Source: Labyrinthula sp. Ha (lineage: Eukaryota; Sar; Bigyra; Labyrinthulida; Labyrinthulaceae). Taken from it: a DNA stretch of 64,000 nucleotides. The DNA lies in assembly GCA_015227615.1 (NCBI GenBank), contig JAALGZ010000057.1:124001-188000 (forward strand), in the 5' to 3' direction. Within the stretch, counting starts at the first letter, position 1. Each line of letters starts with the position of its first letter. The notes beneath the pieces are model-generated. The model was not told the DNA's origin. It made no database searches and worked only from the letters and a program-made list of their open reading frames with translations. Positions 21,283 through 33,700 of this stretch are shown in pieces. Made by a program: the position numbers and the translations under genes.

Positions 21283-23265
21283 TTAAAACATCGATTGATT
21301 GACCTGTAATGTTAACAGGCATTGGACTCGCTGCCATGGGAAATGGCACAAACTTGCCACCTTATTTATACTAAGTGTCCCTATCTTACTAACCAAGGGA
21401 GTTCTCGGTTTCCTTTCCTTAATTTTAGATCCCGACTCTGGAACCTGACCATTAGATGCATCTACACCCCTGTCCAACGCAAACTGGCGCTGGGCTTCCA
21501 AAAGGGTTTGAAGCATTCCCACCGAACGAAGAGGATCCTCGAAGTTTCTAACTTTACTTCGAATAGCCTCCTTTGATAAGCTGAAACTGGAAGGCACTTT
21601 TCTCCTTACTTCATTCAATAACTCGATCAATGCTTCCTCCCCTATCCTATCCGTATAACCAGTCTCAATTTTCGAACTTACGTTCATCATGTAAGTCTGA
21701 AATCGCTCCCTGCTGTCACCCGAAGTAGGTTACTTAACCTCCTTAAGGAGACGCATGGGATCCTGGCGATTTTCAGCCGTACCTCTTTCATAATAATCCT
21801 TTAAGGAAAAGTAAACAACATCCCTATCCTCATTAGTTCTACAGAACTTTTCCAATAATTTCTCATGAACTAAGCAGCGAGGTTGAAACGTTGGATCCAA
21901 CGTCAATAACTCACCCACAACATTCAGCCATTGACCAAGCTTTTCCATTTGAAAGGTCTCCAACACGTGCATTTTAGGCAACATATGCTTCACTCTAGTG
22001 GCGGACACTAGAGGAGCAGCCTTCGATTGAGATAGTTCATTAACAGCAACTCTCAAAGAGTGAATCACAGCTCTAAGCTTATCGATATACACCTTCGAGT
22101 CAATCATCTTTTTATCAATATCTACGCGAAGAGCATCAACATGACCTCTCGCGTCTCCAATCATTTGATGGATTTCCCTATTCCTAAATCTCCTCTTTTC
22201 AATTTCCCCTTGCAGTTTTTCCTGATTTGAACTAACATGAGAGGCTACACTCGGCAAGTAGGTCGAAACTGGTTGCGAGTTCACATAATTTATAATGAGG
22301 TATCTTTTCAGCTCCTCGGCATTAGGATCCGAAAGCTGGATAGCGTCAAAAATACTAATGACTACGTTAGTCATAAGACCAGCTGCTTCCATATCCAATT
22401 CTTCCCCTCCAACCTTCTCAGGCCATTCTTGATGTCGGGGAAGACCACTGTGTTGATCCTCAGCGCGCTTGCTCCTTAGTGCAGCTAGGGTCTTATTATT
22501 CTGAATACGAGCCCTCTCATATTGCACTCTCAGCTTAGCATACACTTTCCTCTTTTCCTGAGGATTCAGAGAATCTAACTCTTTCAAATCCCTCTCCATA
22601 ACTTTTTTCTCAACGAGGGAACCAGCCGCATTCCCGCTGGTAGGATTGCTTAACTTACGAATGACTTCCTTACAAAGCTCGTCATTCGACTCAGCATTCC
22701 TCACGGAAGTTGCTGCCCCATCAATTGTGATTACTTCAGCTCCAGCCCCATAGTCTAGGGATTCGTCTGAAGTACCCCTTTTCCTAATCTATTGCCCTTT
22801 CTTCAACCTATATTTGCGATATGCCAAATCTCTTCGATCATCATCGCTCAAAACATCAAGGTCTTGTTCATAACCCAAATTACCAATAGTTTTTTCTTGA
22901 TTGGCGATCGTTTGGTCTATAACATCGACCTCTTCGATCTCATCCCCACTCAAGTTACTAGTCGTTTCCGCATCCAGGGCTTGCGTCTCCCTAGAACCCG
23001 AGCTTTTAGGAACTCCCTTGGCCTTAAAATACGCCGCAGAAGTTTTCCTTTTTGGGACATCCAACTCTACCAAATTCGAAGAAGGATCTACTTCTTCGAC
23101 CATATCAACAGCCATCACTTTCGCAGGCTTAGGCCTTTTCGCGACCGGTTTCACAACCTTCAAAGTCGCTTTCCTTTTCGATTTTGTCGCTGGAGTTTTA
23201 AGCTTAACCTTCAGTGATAATACTTTTTTTTTTAGTTTTGGATTTACCTTCTTCACAAGGATCAT
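21283..23265 (-). pseudogene. Retrotransposon gag region
   Basis: Begins with a very basic segment rich in Lys-Pro (KRKATLKVVKPVAKRPKPAK). An acidic stretch follows, then a long helical coiled-coil part (EKRKVYAKLRVQYERARIQ; later EKLQGEIEKRRFRNREIHQ). It sits between the 5' LTR and the protease, which is the position of gag. It is assigned by position and composition; no specific capsid family is recognised. Fossil part of the element. Confidence 0.7.
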
Positions 23266-23506
23266 CCTTTCCTACCGATGATATCTGAGTGGGCTGATCG
23301 GGAGACGGTAAAAACTCGTTCTCCCCCTCAGTCGTATCCACAGATGAGGTCCTATCTTTGGGGTTTCCCCTTCTCAATTCCGAAGAAGGTTCTTCATCGA
23401 CCAGTCGGGAAATCTGTTTGCCCGAACGGGTGGTCCGATCATACCCCCCCCTTCTAAATTACCATAATATATCAAGTAATGTTGATATAACCAGTTGTTT
23501 AAACAA

Positions 23507-23900
23507 TTTATCAGTCGACGAGTGACAAATAACTTCAACACAAGATTGCCCGAGAAAGTGACTCGCGAAAGGGTCACAAATTCAGACTCAAAGACGGAAA
23601 CAAGTACTGTCGAACAAACTTAGAAGAAGCTAAGCTATCTAGTTCAAGACAATAGATCAAATTCCGATAGTTTAAAGTACTATAAAGTGATTTTTATCTT
23701 AGTATTCGGAGAAACGAATACAACAATCTCTTATTTTACTCTTAGATTCGTTGTTAAATCCTATTCTATGGCTCAAACAGCCACTATCCAAAACTACCTA
23801 TTTTTACCCTAGGACAATTTGGGTAACTCAATATTATTATCTCAAATGCTATACTAACTCTATTTAATATCACAAATCATATAAAAACAGGGTTCACACA
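23507..23900 (-). repeat. 5' LTR
   Basis: 394 bp, the direct-repeat partner of 13401-13794, followed on the outside by AACC (23901-23904). In element orientation it starts TGTGTGAACCC and ends CGACTGATAAA. The sequence just inside begins with the palindrome TTGTTTAAACAA; I could not identify the tRNA primer site with confidence. Confidence 0.88.
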
Positions 23901-23904
23901 AACC

Positions 23905-26370
23905 AGCATAGAAAAGGAACTTCGAAAGTAAGATTCAATCCATCACGTGCGTTGCCTCAATTTCCTTAGCAAACCTAAAAATTGTAAGATGAAGCTTTTT
24001 GGACACAGAGGAATCAAATTGGATTCACCAAGGGTCAAAAAGGTGTATTTGACCAAGTATATGTCTTTTGTCCAGTGTTCTATAAATATTAAGCAAGTGA
24101 ACAATGTGATAGATGAATATATAATAAAATGGTTACTAGAGATGGTCACTTGCTCATATCCTAACGAAAACGAGGCTAACGCCAAGCAATTATATAGGCA
24201 GTTTGGAGGCTTTATATGCTGAAATACCTCTTTGTTGAGTTTCATTTGCTAAGTTATTTGAAAGTAGGGTAATGTCATTTAGGTATATAGTAGAATGCGA
24301 GATGATTTCAACTTATGTGTTATTCAAGTACGCAATATTCTAAATATAGTAAAGTGGGTGAACCTTGTAGAGTGTTTGGCGAACAGTTTAGTAAGGAGGT
24401 TGTGTATTATATGATTAAGGCAAGAGTACACCTAATATTAGCAACAAAACAATAAAAAGTTTAATAAGTAAGAAGTATAGTAAGAAGTTTGGGACTTAAT
24501 TAGCAATTTAATCATGTTAAAAAAGGCCAGTACTTCAAAAAAGAAAATGAATCTTACAAATGCAAGAGTATTACTATTCCATCGGAATTCTTCTGAACCC
24601 AATTTAAATACAAATTCTACTTGTTTAGAAAAAACACAAGAATTAAAGATATCATTCAACCATATTATGAATGATAGCAATTAGGGGCATACTTACTAGA
24701 GCAACGCCTTGACCCACAGACATCTTTAATTTGTCGAACTGCAAGGTGGGAAATGAAAATGTGTTCAATTCTATGAAACAACCTTTAATTTTCTTATGTC
24801 TCCTATATTTCTAGGTCAAATTTAAAGAGAATGCAAGAGTTAAAGCTCTCTCGAAACATAGTTTTCTTCTTTCAAGTAAAACGAATCCAACTAACACCAG
24901 TGAATCTCGAGTACAACATTTTAACCTTGATTATCACAGAGTTTTTTACTTAGAAGTAACTAAGAGTGTATAGTGTGTATTCTATATACACTTTTGTGAC
25001 TCTGTGAGTTTTAATATTATTTTGTTTAGTCAGTAGTTCAATAGTCAAAGAACTATAGAGCCCAAAGTGAAAACATTTCCTGCAGAATATATTTTGAACA
25101 AATAAGTTATAAATAAAAATAAGAACCACAATAGAAATGTAGGGCTCTTTTACATAATGATCGTCGGATTGACAAGTGCAAACAAAGAAGTACAGACATT
25201 TTTACAAGAAAAATATTGTATCAAGTTATAAAGCGCTAACAAGAGTAAACACAGGTATATACAAAGGGTACTTTTCATCCCTGTGTTTCATGTGGTATTA
25301 TACTTTTATAAGAAAGTAAAGGAGCAACTACTAACTACTAACCTCTAAGTTTAAGGTTTATATAGTTTACGCTTGCAAAGAGACAAGTAGCCAAAAATAT
25401 TCATAGTAACTACTAAAAGGGTAGAAAACTTTAATTTATTAACCCTTGTTTACTTTCCATGGAAGAAATTCATACTATGAAATTGCGTTCTAGTTTACTA
25501 TCAGTATACGAATTTAAGTCACTTAGACCTCATTAACTTTCCGACAGCTGGGTAAATTATACAATCAACCAAGGATGATGAATGTTAGTAAGATACATTC
25601 AATTGCCATACACTTAAGTGAAGATACCTATCACCATGCAAATTTTGTTCTCCTTATTTCTAACACTTTACTTAGATTTAAATTTAATTTGTTAAGTATT
25701 TATGCACGGAAAGCCAGTTATTCTAGCAAATTTATCATGGATAGGACTAGATATCCAATTGTCAATGGCGTCTTGACTGGTATTAAAAGGAAGAAGTTCA
25801 GTTTCAAACAAGGAAAATTTTATGAGTGGGCGTATTATTATTCATACCCTAGAGTTCTTCCTTTAGATGAGATTTCTAGACTGGGAAATTTATGATGTTT
25901 AAGAACTTAAGAAAAAACTGATAAAATACATTCTTGTAAGAAGGAAAAAAGATTGGACAAATTTAAAAAAAGGTTTATATAAACAAGAAGTAATATCAAT
26001 GTAATAAGCAAAGTTGTGTTTTCTACATTTCTCGGTGTTTTGTCTACGTGGACAATGTTCAATAGTTAGATTAGGGATACATCTTAGATCTTTTAATAGT
26101 TTTCCTCTAAGTAGCGTTATATAGATAAAGTATTATGTACTCAGTATAGTTTATAATTTCTCTACAAGGAAAACAAAACCAACTAAGAAATAAAATGTAT
26201 AACTTTTAACTTAACTTAAAAAATACTTTGAGAATCAGAGTCGAAGACAAAGGTATCTGTAGAGTATATAAACTAAAAAGAACCGAAAATTCTTTTAAAC
26301 ACACTGAGCAAGTATTATAGCACTTAATGATTATTCCTATCTACCCCATAACTCCTTTGATATCAAAAAC
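23905..26370. other. Intergenic, no gene seen
   Basis: About 2.5 kb. Overlapping open frames of about 90-100 codons occur on both strands at 23943-24245, and a 106-codon frame lies at 25575-25895. All are of chance length and lack motifs. No RNA gene or repeat is recognised. Confidence 0.45.
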
Positions 26371-27355
26371 AAATAAATATCCTCTTCGGAAACTACTCTA
26401 GTTAAAAACTTCTCTTGCTCTTTTTACTGGCATCTTAGACAAATCATTACTTAAATCAACATAACCTTTTTTCCCAGTAGCAATGGAACTTCTTAGATTC
26501 CCTTTATCTAGTGAAACAACAGCAGAAACAGAAAAATCATCAGCTTGGTTAAAATCTACTTCATAACCTAAATCTTCAAGTGATCCAATAGTAAGACGAC
26601 TCAAAGGATGTTCTGCATCATCTGCATCTATAGCAAAAACCATAAGCTCATTATCCAAATCATCTATATCCCAATGTCCATCAATGGAACCTCTACCATT
26701 ATTAGCATCTAATACTCTTTGTCCATTAATAATTCCGTCTTCTACAGGTACTCCATTTCCATTATTACCACCAAAGTCTCCAAATTCGGAAACTCCGGAT
26801 GCTCCAACAAATCTAGGTTGTGCATTTGCGTTAAAATTTCCAGCTGCGTCAAAAGCTGGATCCTGTAGAAGATTTCTATTAAAATTCCAAAGTGTTCCTA
26901 CTCCAGTTACATGAAGCATTTCATGCATAATAACGTCATCTAGCGTTCCATCATCTTCAAGAGCATCAATATCTGCATTATCAAAGGTCATTAAACCAAG
27001 AATAGGTAAATCTTCTTCAGAAACTGCACATGGACCAGCCTAAAAAAATAAATAAACACATTAGGAAATACCTGAGCTAAAATTCCTCCACGTCCATCTA
27101 TGTCCACAGTATTCGCAACAATAACAAGACTGTCAAAAGTAAACCCAGCTGGAATGATAACGTCATCTTCTAGTGGATTACCACATACGTCATTAAAAGA
27201 AGCATCAGCTCCAAGAGTAATTTCTGTGAGCTCAGTTTGATCAACAATTGCTGAAATTCTTGTAGCAGCTTCTGTAAATGCGTTTAATCCACCTTCAGAT
27301 GGACAACCAGAGAAAATAAGTTGCACATAGTCATCTGGATTAATCACTTCTCCTA
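26371..27355 (-). repeat. Inverted ~985-bp near-identical repeat, arm 2
   Basis: Reverse-complement partner of 8087-9070, with both homology edges abrupt. It spans the catalytic ectodomain, the 32-nt intron (27040-27071) and about 27 bp of 3' flank. Confidence 0.9.
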
Positions 27356-27709
27356 AAGTTACAGTGTTGCAGTTTCCACCAGCAGACGCGCTCGCGACAA
27401 TAATCAAAAAGATGAAACAACACACTCCACCTCCACAAAGATAAACTGCTTTCATAACTTTACTTTTCTCATACTCTTTGTTTCCCACTGTTAACATAGG
27501 AACAGGCGCTGGTGTAGAATATGGAACTCCTACCAGTTTCTGCGAAGGGATTGGAGCAGAAACAGGCCTTGCCTCGGGCATTTTTTCACTTTCTGAACCT
27601 TGAACAGCAGCATATGCAACTACAGTTTGCTAGAAGTTAAATTATAAACAATATATACAGGTGGTTGGCTTTCTTCAGCTTCTACGACAGGAACTTCACT
27701 GTTTCTCAT
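26398..27709 (-). CDS. Leishmanolysin-like (M8-type) membrane metallopeptidase, copy 2
   Basis: About 416 aa. Exons on the minus strand: 27709-27659, 27629-27072, 27039-26398; introns of 29 and 32 nt. The N-terminal cytosolic-type tail (MRNSEVPVVEAEESQPP..., Pro-rich APIPSQKLVGVPYSTPAPVP) leads to a membrane segment at about 78-99 containing GGGVCCFIFLIIVASASA. The ectodomain follows, with HEMLHVTGVGTLW at about 242-254, the GHW third ligand and the NELM Met-turn. The tail and membrane segment share no clear similarity with copy 1, whereas the ectodomain is nearly identical (substitutions such as Ser/Asn, Asn/Asp, Gly/Arg and Ser/Thr, none in the zinc site). Same predicted role and topology as copy 1. 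The two genes face each other, 17 kb apart, with the retrotransposon between. Confidence 0.92.
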
Positions 27710-30700
27710 TTTTATTCTTTGACTTCCTTTTTATTAAACGGATATATCTGAAATATGGTTTTTTTCCGGGGATATTTTTTATGCCCAAAATATTAATTGG
27801 AGAATTTGAGTAATTTTGTGACCGATCCAAAAATTAATAAAAAAGAAGTTACTCTTTTAATAGAAACTGCTGAATATGGGATTACCCTAGATATTAGATG
27901 AATATTGGAAGTATTTTATTGTAATATATTGGTAATTATTCAAATTTATAAGAACTTATTGAAAGTTATACTATAGAAAAAGTAATTGATTATGAATACA
28001 TTTTTTTTGAAAGATTTCTGGAGAAAATATTAAATCAAGTAGTTTTTTTTTGGTAAAGAGATAGATATAATAATCTCTTTAAAAGTCATAAAAGAATATT
28101 CAATAGAATTCAGACGGATTGTAACTTATAGTTGAAAACATATTATTATACTAGATATATGTTCAATTGTCCACATAAGACAGCTGATAAAATATACCAG
28201 AATATAACGGTAAGATTGATAGAGGATGCTAGGGATGCTATCAAAGTGGTATTCTCAAATAAGTAAACCAAATTTAGTTAGCTTAATAATATTTCTTATC
28301 GGTATCAATACATCTTTAACGTGAATATCACTTCCAATATATTTTGTCTGATTATACTATTGTTATTTAAAAATATATTCTACTGGTAGACTAATAGTGT
28401 TTTACTACTGAAATTTAATATTAACCCACAATCGCTATATATATATATATGAGTACAAGACCAGAAAGTGAATAAATGGAACTTAACTAACGTTAATAAT
28501 TATTTCTATCTCCTCACGTGAAAGAACCCGTTACCACATCTTGGACATGTCCTCAAAATATCCATGAGTGCCAAACATTATGTAAGCCCTATGAACAGAT
28601 AGCTTACTTATTCTATACAGGGAAGAAACAATTTTTTATAAAACAATATCCTAAGAGTATATGAATTGTAGAGCAAAGACTTCGTTTAGATCAGAGCCTA
28701 CAAATAATTTGTGGTTCCATTGTAAGTGTTTAAGACTTTGTGATGTAAGACAATTAAGTTTGACTCGGTGCCTAGTTCTCTAAGCACATGTTATCTTATA
28801 ATTATTGCCTCTAGATTTGATAAATCCCTTGTTTTAAGTAAACAACTAAGATGATAGTAAAATAAATAAGCGCAAAGTTGAATCATTGCAGGTAAACTAC
28901 TTTGAAGAAAAAAGAGATTAAAGACAAACATTTATTAAAACCACTAGAACTCTACCACTCCTTTGTAGTATTTTAGAGTCGAATAGTCAGTATTGAACCT
29001 ATTTTTGGGTTTTCGTGGCTCACTGCCATATAGGGTAATATACTTAGTAATATTGTTCTATTCATTTAAGGGAGACTCAAAAGAATAAGAAACGGTAGCC
29101 ACTACTCTTATTATGACATTGTAAAAAACAGGTGAAGAGCCTAACCGAAAGAACATGAGCCCTGAAAATAGAAGGTTTTACCTCCTCGACCCGAACTTGA
29201 AGGTAAAATTTACTTTTTGGAGTAAGGGTTGAGACCCTATATGTCTTACCTTGGTTCATGGGAATGGTTCTTAACAGACTTAGACTTACTCTTCTTGGAA
29301 TACAGGTGAACTAGAAGCTTTCCCCATTATTGAGAGTTTCTGCAGATTCATATTAGCAGTTATTATCGTCACGGCTATGTAAAGGTCAACCACTGTTATG
29401 TTAATTAAGTTAAATAACTATTGATTGCAATATACAACAACTATGAATTTCTTATTTAACATACCATCGATTGCAATTTCCGTTTAGGAAATGGCCAATG
29501 GTGCATAAGAGTTCAGTAAAAGAAGTTAATACGGGTTATCTCTTTGGAAGATAAAAACTTAGTGCGAGTTAGTAAGATAGGAAAAACTAAGACAAATAAT
29601 TTGTATCCAAAGTTAGCTGACCTTCGGGGTCATCTATGTGTGCATACAGAGAAAATGTATCATTAACAAACTGAAGAACCTCACATTTAGACTCAAATTC
29701 ACCCAAGCAAACTTTTAATGCATAAAGAATCCTCAAATGTTATTCTCAAAACTCGACGTTCTTGATGAACTTCTCCATCGATTCCTGAATTAGGGATACT
29801 TTTCTGGCTCTATGTGATTTTGAAACTTTCTCAGATTCAATGAATCCCTAGAAAAAGATGAAAATACCAAAAGTGTACTTAATAAACAATCATTCTCTAT
29901 CTCAAAATTCATGTAGTGAGGAGCAAATAGCGCAATTGCCGGCATACTGCAGAGAAAAGTTTAGGTGGTCTTATATTATTTATCTAGCAAGCTATGTCGA
30001 TTCTTGTCTCGAATTAAGCATTAGGGGTTAGAACAACGTTGAGAAATCTTAGTTTTTTATAAGGAACAAAAGAATCAACGCTCAGCCGGCATTGAAGAAT
30101 ATTAAATATTTTTTCTACCCCCATTCCCATTTGAGCGGTCAATGAGCTATTAAATTTTCAGAGTGTGTTAGGATGAAAGAATGTATATTGGGTTATTTTG
30201 AAGTAATTTTATATTTTCGCAAATAATTCACATTCAAATCCTTCGATGGAGTAAAATCTGAAAAACTTTCATTTGGAAATTGTAGAGCTCAACATAACTG
30301 GTCAGTCTGATAGCTACTTTGCTTGAGTTTAACTTACCTTAGAAAAGAAGCTAGCCATCAAATTCTGAAACTAAAGTATAATTAATTGCTCTGTGCCCGT
30401 ATACTCAAATATTTCGATTGAAAAAATTATTAATTCTCTCAAAATAATTTAGAAAATTCACAGGAAGAAAAAATAGTTATATATATACGGACATAAAAGA
30501 TAATGCTGAATTTCTGCTAAGGACTATAAGAGCAGCTAGGATATGAGAAGATATTGTCAAATGATTATTCATTGTAAATATTTGAAACGAATATAGCACA
30601 TAATAATCAAATGTGTGACATAGATCCAAAACACCTTCCAATAAGCGATACAAACGAATGGAAAAGTTAAGAAAACGTCGCAATTAATGAGGAGCAAAAT

Positions 30701-33700
30701 AATTTTTTAGATTGCAATGCTAACAAAAATACTAAAGAAATTGAAGGTACAGTTTCAAATGAAACCAATCTTATTTCTACTCAGCAAGTAGCTCGTTTTT
30801 AGTAGTTCTCGAACAGCTTATAATATAATGAAAGAGGATATTAAACGAAAAGATTTTTATAATCTATGTTTAAGTTGACTTGCTGCTAATTGATTTTTTC
30901 TTTTTTCAAATTCTTTAAAGGAAACATTACAAAAACTTTGTTGGCGATGATTTAATTAGTATATAGTTAACAAGATTTGTTGCATTAACGTAATCGATAG
31001 GAAGATATCAACCAACATTCTTGGGTTTATCATAAAAAGTCAACTCCAAGAATATAGAGAGAGATACAGGAAATATCAGAGTTATGAATAAAGATACAGA
31101 AAGTAACAGAAACTGGAAAATCGCTCTGGGGAAAGTTTCCATCAGAAAGCAATGGAGGAACTGGTGACAGGCTATTCTTATTCAAATTTTAACTGTTTAG
31201 GATAATAAGTGAAGGCTTCCTGCTAAGTAAACAGGCTTGGAGTTACTCTTATATCTTTCCACTTAATCATACTTACCCAATTCCTCGGTGACTCAAACAT
31301 AAATGTACAATTTTCTAAGATCTTATCTATATTCCTAAATTTAACCTCTGGGTTTTCCTTAAAGCAAGTGATCAAATTAATGACTAGCGTACATACTTTT
31401 CGTGGCCAAGAATGTCTTGCTTTACTTTACGAAAGAGTCCTTTGCAATCAATAATGATATTCAAGTGCTTTGTCTTGGATTCTCTTGAGGTATGACAATA
31501 CCTACTTGTGTGACCTGGTGCTAGGATCATCCATTAGCACATGTACTGACATGCCCTGTTTTCTTAGCGCCAACTTAAAGAAAATATCTTCCTAAGACTT
31601 GTGCCAAGACAGAAAAACTATTAGTGTCTAGCCAAATAACAGTTATAAAGGTGCAATTTATAGCATAGTCTCTGGTCAGAAAATAAATGGTTGGCCACAT
31701 ATGCAAACTTCAATATTATATCATATGCCATTCCTAAGTTGAGCCTGCAAAATATAGTAGTTATAGATGTTAAATTTAAGAAACTCTAGCTCTATTGACT
31801 TTATTATTACCAATTAGTAATTCATTAGCTTTAGATCCATCAAAACATTTGATCAAATTCCAACAAAATATATTTTTCTTATTTAACTGAACTTTTCGGC
31901 ATCACAAGTGTTGTCTACGTTTACTTTTTTGTACCATTGTCATAGTAAGACGTAATATAACCTAGGAAACATTGTTTTACGATCTGTATTAGCTATTACG
32001 TGTTTTCATGGCTGAGTGAAGTTATTTCACCCTTTCAGTAGTGTTTTTTAAAGCTGTAAGTGTTTTCGGTATCAGTAACCAATAAAATTGGCTCTACTTT
32101 CTTTTCTTAAGGCTAGTTTTGAGGCCGGGCCTTTTACTTCAGGAATATGTTCACACTAAGTTCATCAAATTCATTATCATATACAAAGTTGCTTATTGTC
32201 ACATCGCTTAGGTTAGAGGTAAATCTTCTCATTTGTGATCCTTTTACACTGCATATAGTTGTTGTTAAAGTGGCGAAAAAATGGTGTCAAAAGTGAGTAT
32301 ATTTTTGCCAGTTTTCTTCATAAAGTTCTCAAAATCCTTGTTCTCATCCGTCATAGTCGCCTCCGTTTTATTTGGTTCCCCAACATCTTGACCCTTAGAA
32401 TACGTCAAGAGTTGACCCGCTAAGCACCATCGTACATTCAAATTTGAATAATTTAGAAAGCAATTGACGTTACATGGGAATATTGCTAGGAATTAATGCT
32501 TGCTTACCCCATGATTCGTATAATCTTGATTACCTTCAGCAAAATATCCCTGAAATTTCTGTGTAGCTTATATTAGAAGCTTGTTTAATCTACACTCATC
32601 TCATGTTTCATGGAAACAGCGGAGCTCCGTTCATATTTCTTGGTCCACACTCTAGCCACCTTCGTGATGTCCAATTCACATCATATCATTGGTCTCTTCA
32701 CGAGTAGAAACAAAATCTTTGGAATTTTGTATAAAGCTTTTGAATAAATCTTTTTTAACCGATGTACAGAAAAATTTGTAATGTGAAGAGCCATTTTTTA
32801 CTTTATTTCCGGTTTCAAACTCTCCTTGATGATTAATCATGTGAATCTCTTCTTTTCTTCACCTTCAAGCATGCTTTTCTTATGAATCAGAATGTTTTTA
32901 CCTCATGATTGCGATGATTTTTTTGTAGATTTAGACGAAAATGCACCGAGATGTGTGAAAATATGATTTAATTCTTGGTTGAAACAGGCATTTTTTCTGA
33001 GTAATATACTTATCTATTCTCAATTCAATGTTTTGCACCTCCAATCCCATTTTACAATGCTAATTGCGTTTTGAAAACACTGGGATATACTAATCTCACC
33101 CTTAAACTTTGTACTGGTGAGCATCTTCCTCACCTATAGCTCTATTTCTGAGGTAAACTAGCTACCTTCAGTCAAATTTCCTACTGTTTGGCTTATTCCT
33201 TATGTTTGTATGTCTACAACTAGCAGTTGGAGGTTAGCCATTTACTTTCTCTTTTTTATATATCTACTGTTCAGAATTTCTAGTTTTAAACTTCTCGAAA
33301 TTTTTCTATATACCGCGCTTAGATTATGGCAATGGAATTCAGCATTTTGTACATTGCAAATGGTCTCAACTAAAGTATTCAATTGTTGAGAAACTCGACG
33401 GGGAATATCAGTAAAGATGAATATCTGATCCTGTAGCATGAAAACTGATCCAGATGAAAATTGCTTTCTCTTTCACAGTTTGGGCATAAATATTAGAAAT
33501 AATTAGGCTCTGGGATTGAAAATCTACACATGAATGGAGTTCTTTGAGTTAATTAATTCATAGTCCCCACTTCTTACGTTGCATTGACACATCGAAAAAA
33601 ATATCATATTCCATATTAGAAACATTGTATATAAGGAGTTTGTTCTTTGCTTTCAAATATTTTTATGAAATATATTGACCTTAGCAAGAACTATTCACAA

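Larger units (their letters stand above)
13401..23900 (-). mobile_element. Ty3/gypsy LTR retrotransposon with chromodomain-like region and MT-A70 gene
   Basis: A 10.5-kb element, read on the minus strand. It has two 394-bp LTRs, each starting TGTGTGAAC in element orientation. A 4-bp target duplication AACC (13397-13400 and 23901-23904) flanks it, and a purine tract AAGAAGAGGAGGCGGA lies just inside the 3' LTR. Order: LTR, gag, protease, reverse transcriptase, RNase H, integrase, chromodomain-like region, MT-A70 methyltransferase, LTR. The protease-RT-RNaseH-integrase order is Ty3/gypsy. It is broken in several places (about six to eight) and also carries a hAT MITE insertion, so it is a fossil; the last gene is the best preserved part. 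LTR divergence suggests considerable age or mixed ancestry. Base composition is visibly less AT-rich than the flanks. Confidence 0.93.

Noticed and set aside
23943-24245. Overlapping 91-100-codon frames on both strands beside the 5' LTR.
   Set aside because: Length is near the chance expectation, the two frames overlap each other antisense, and neither has a motif or good codon pattern.
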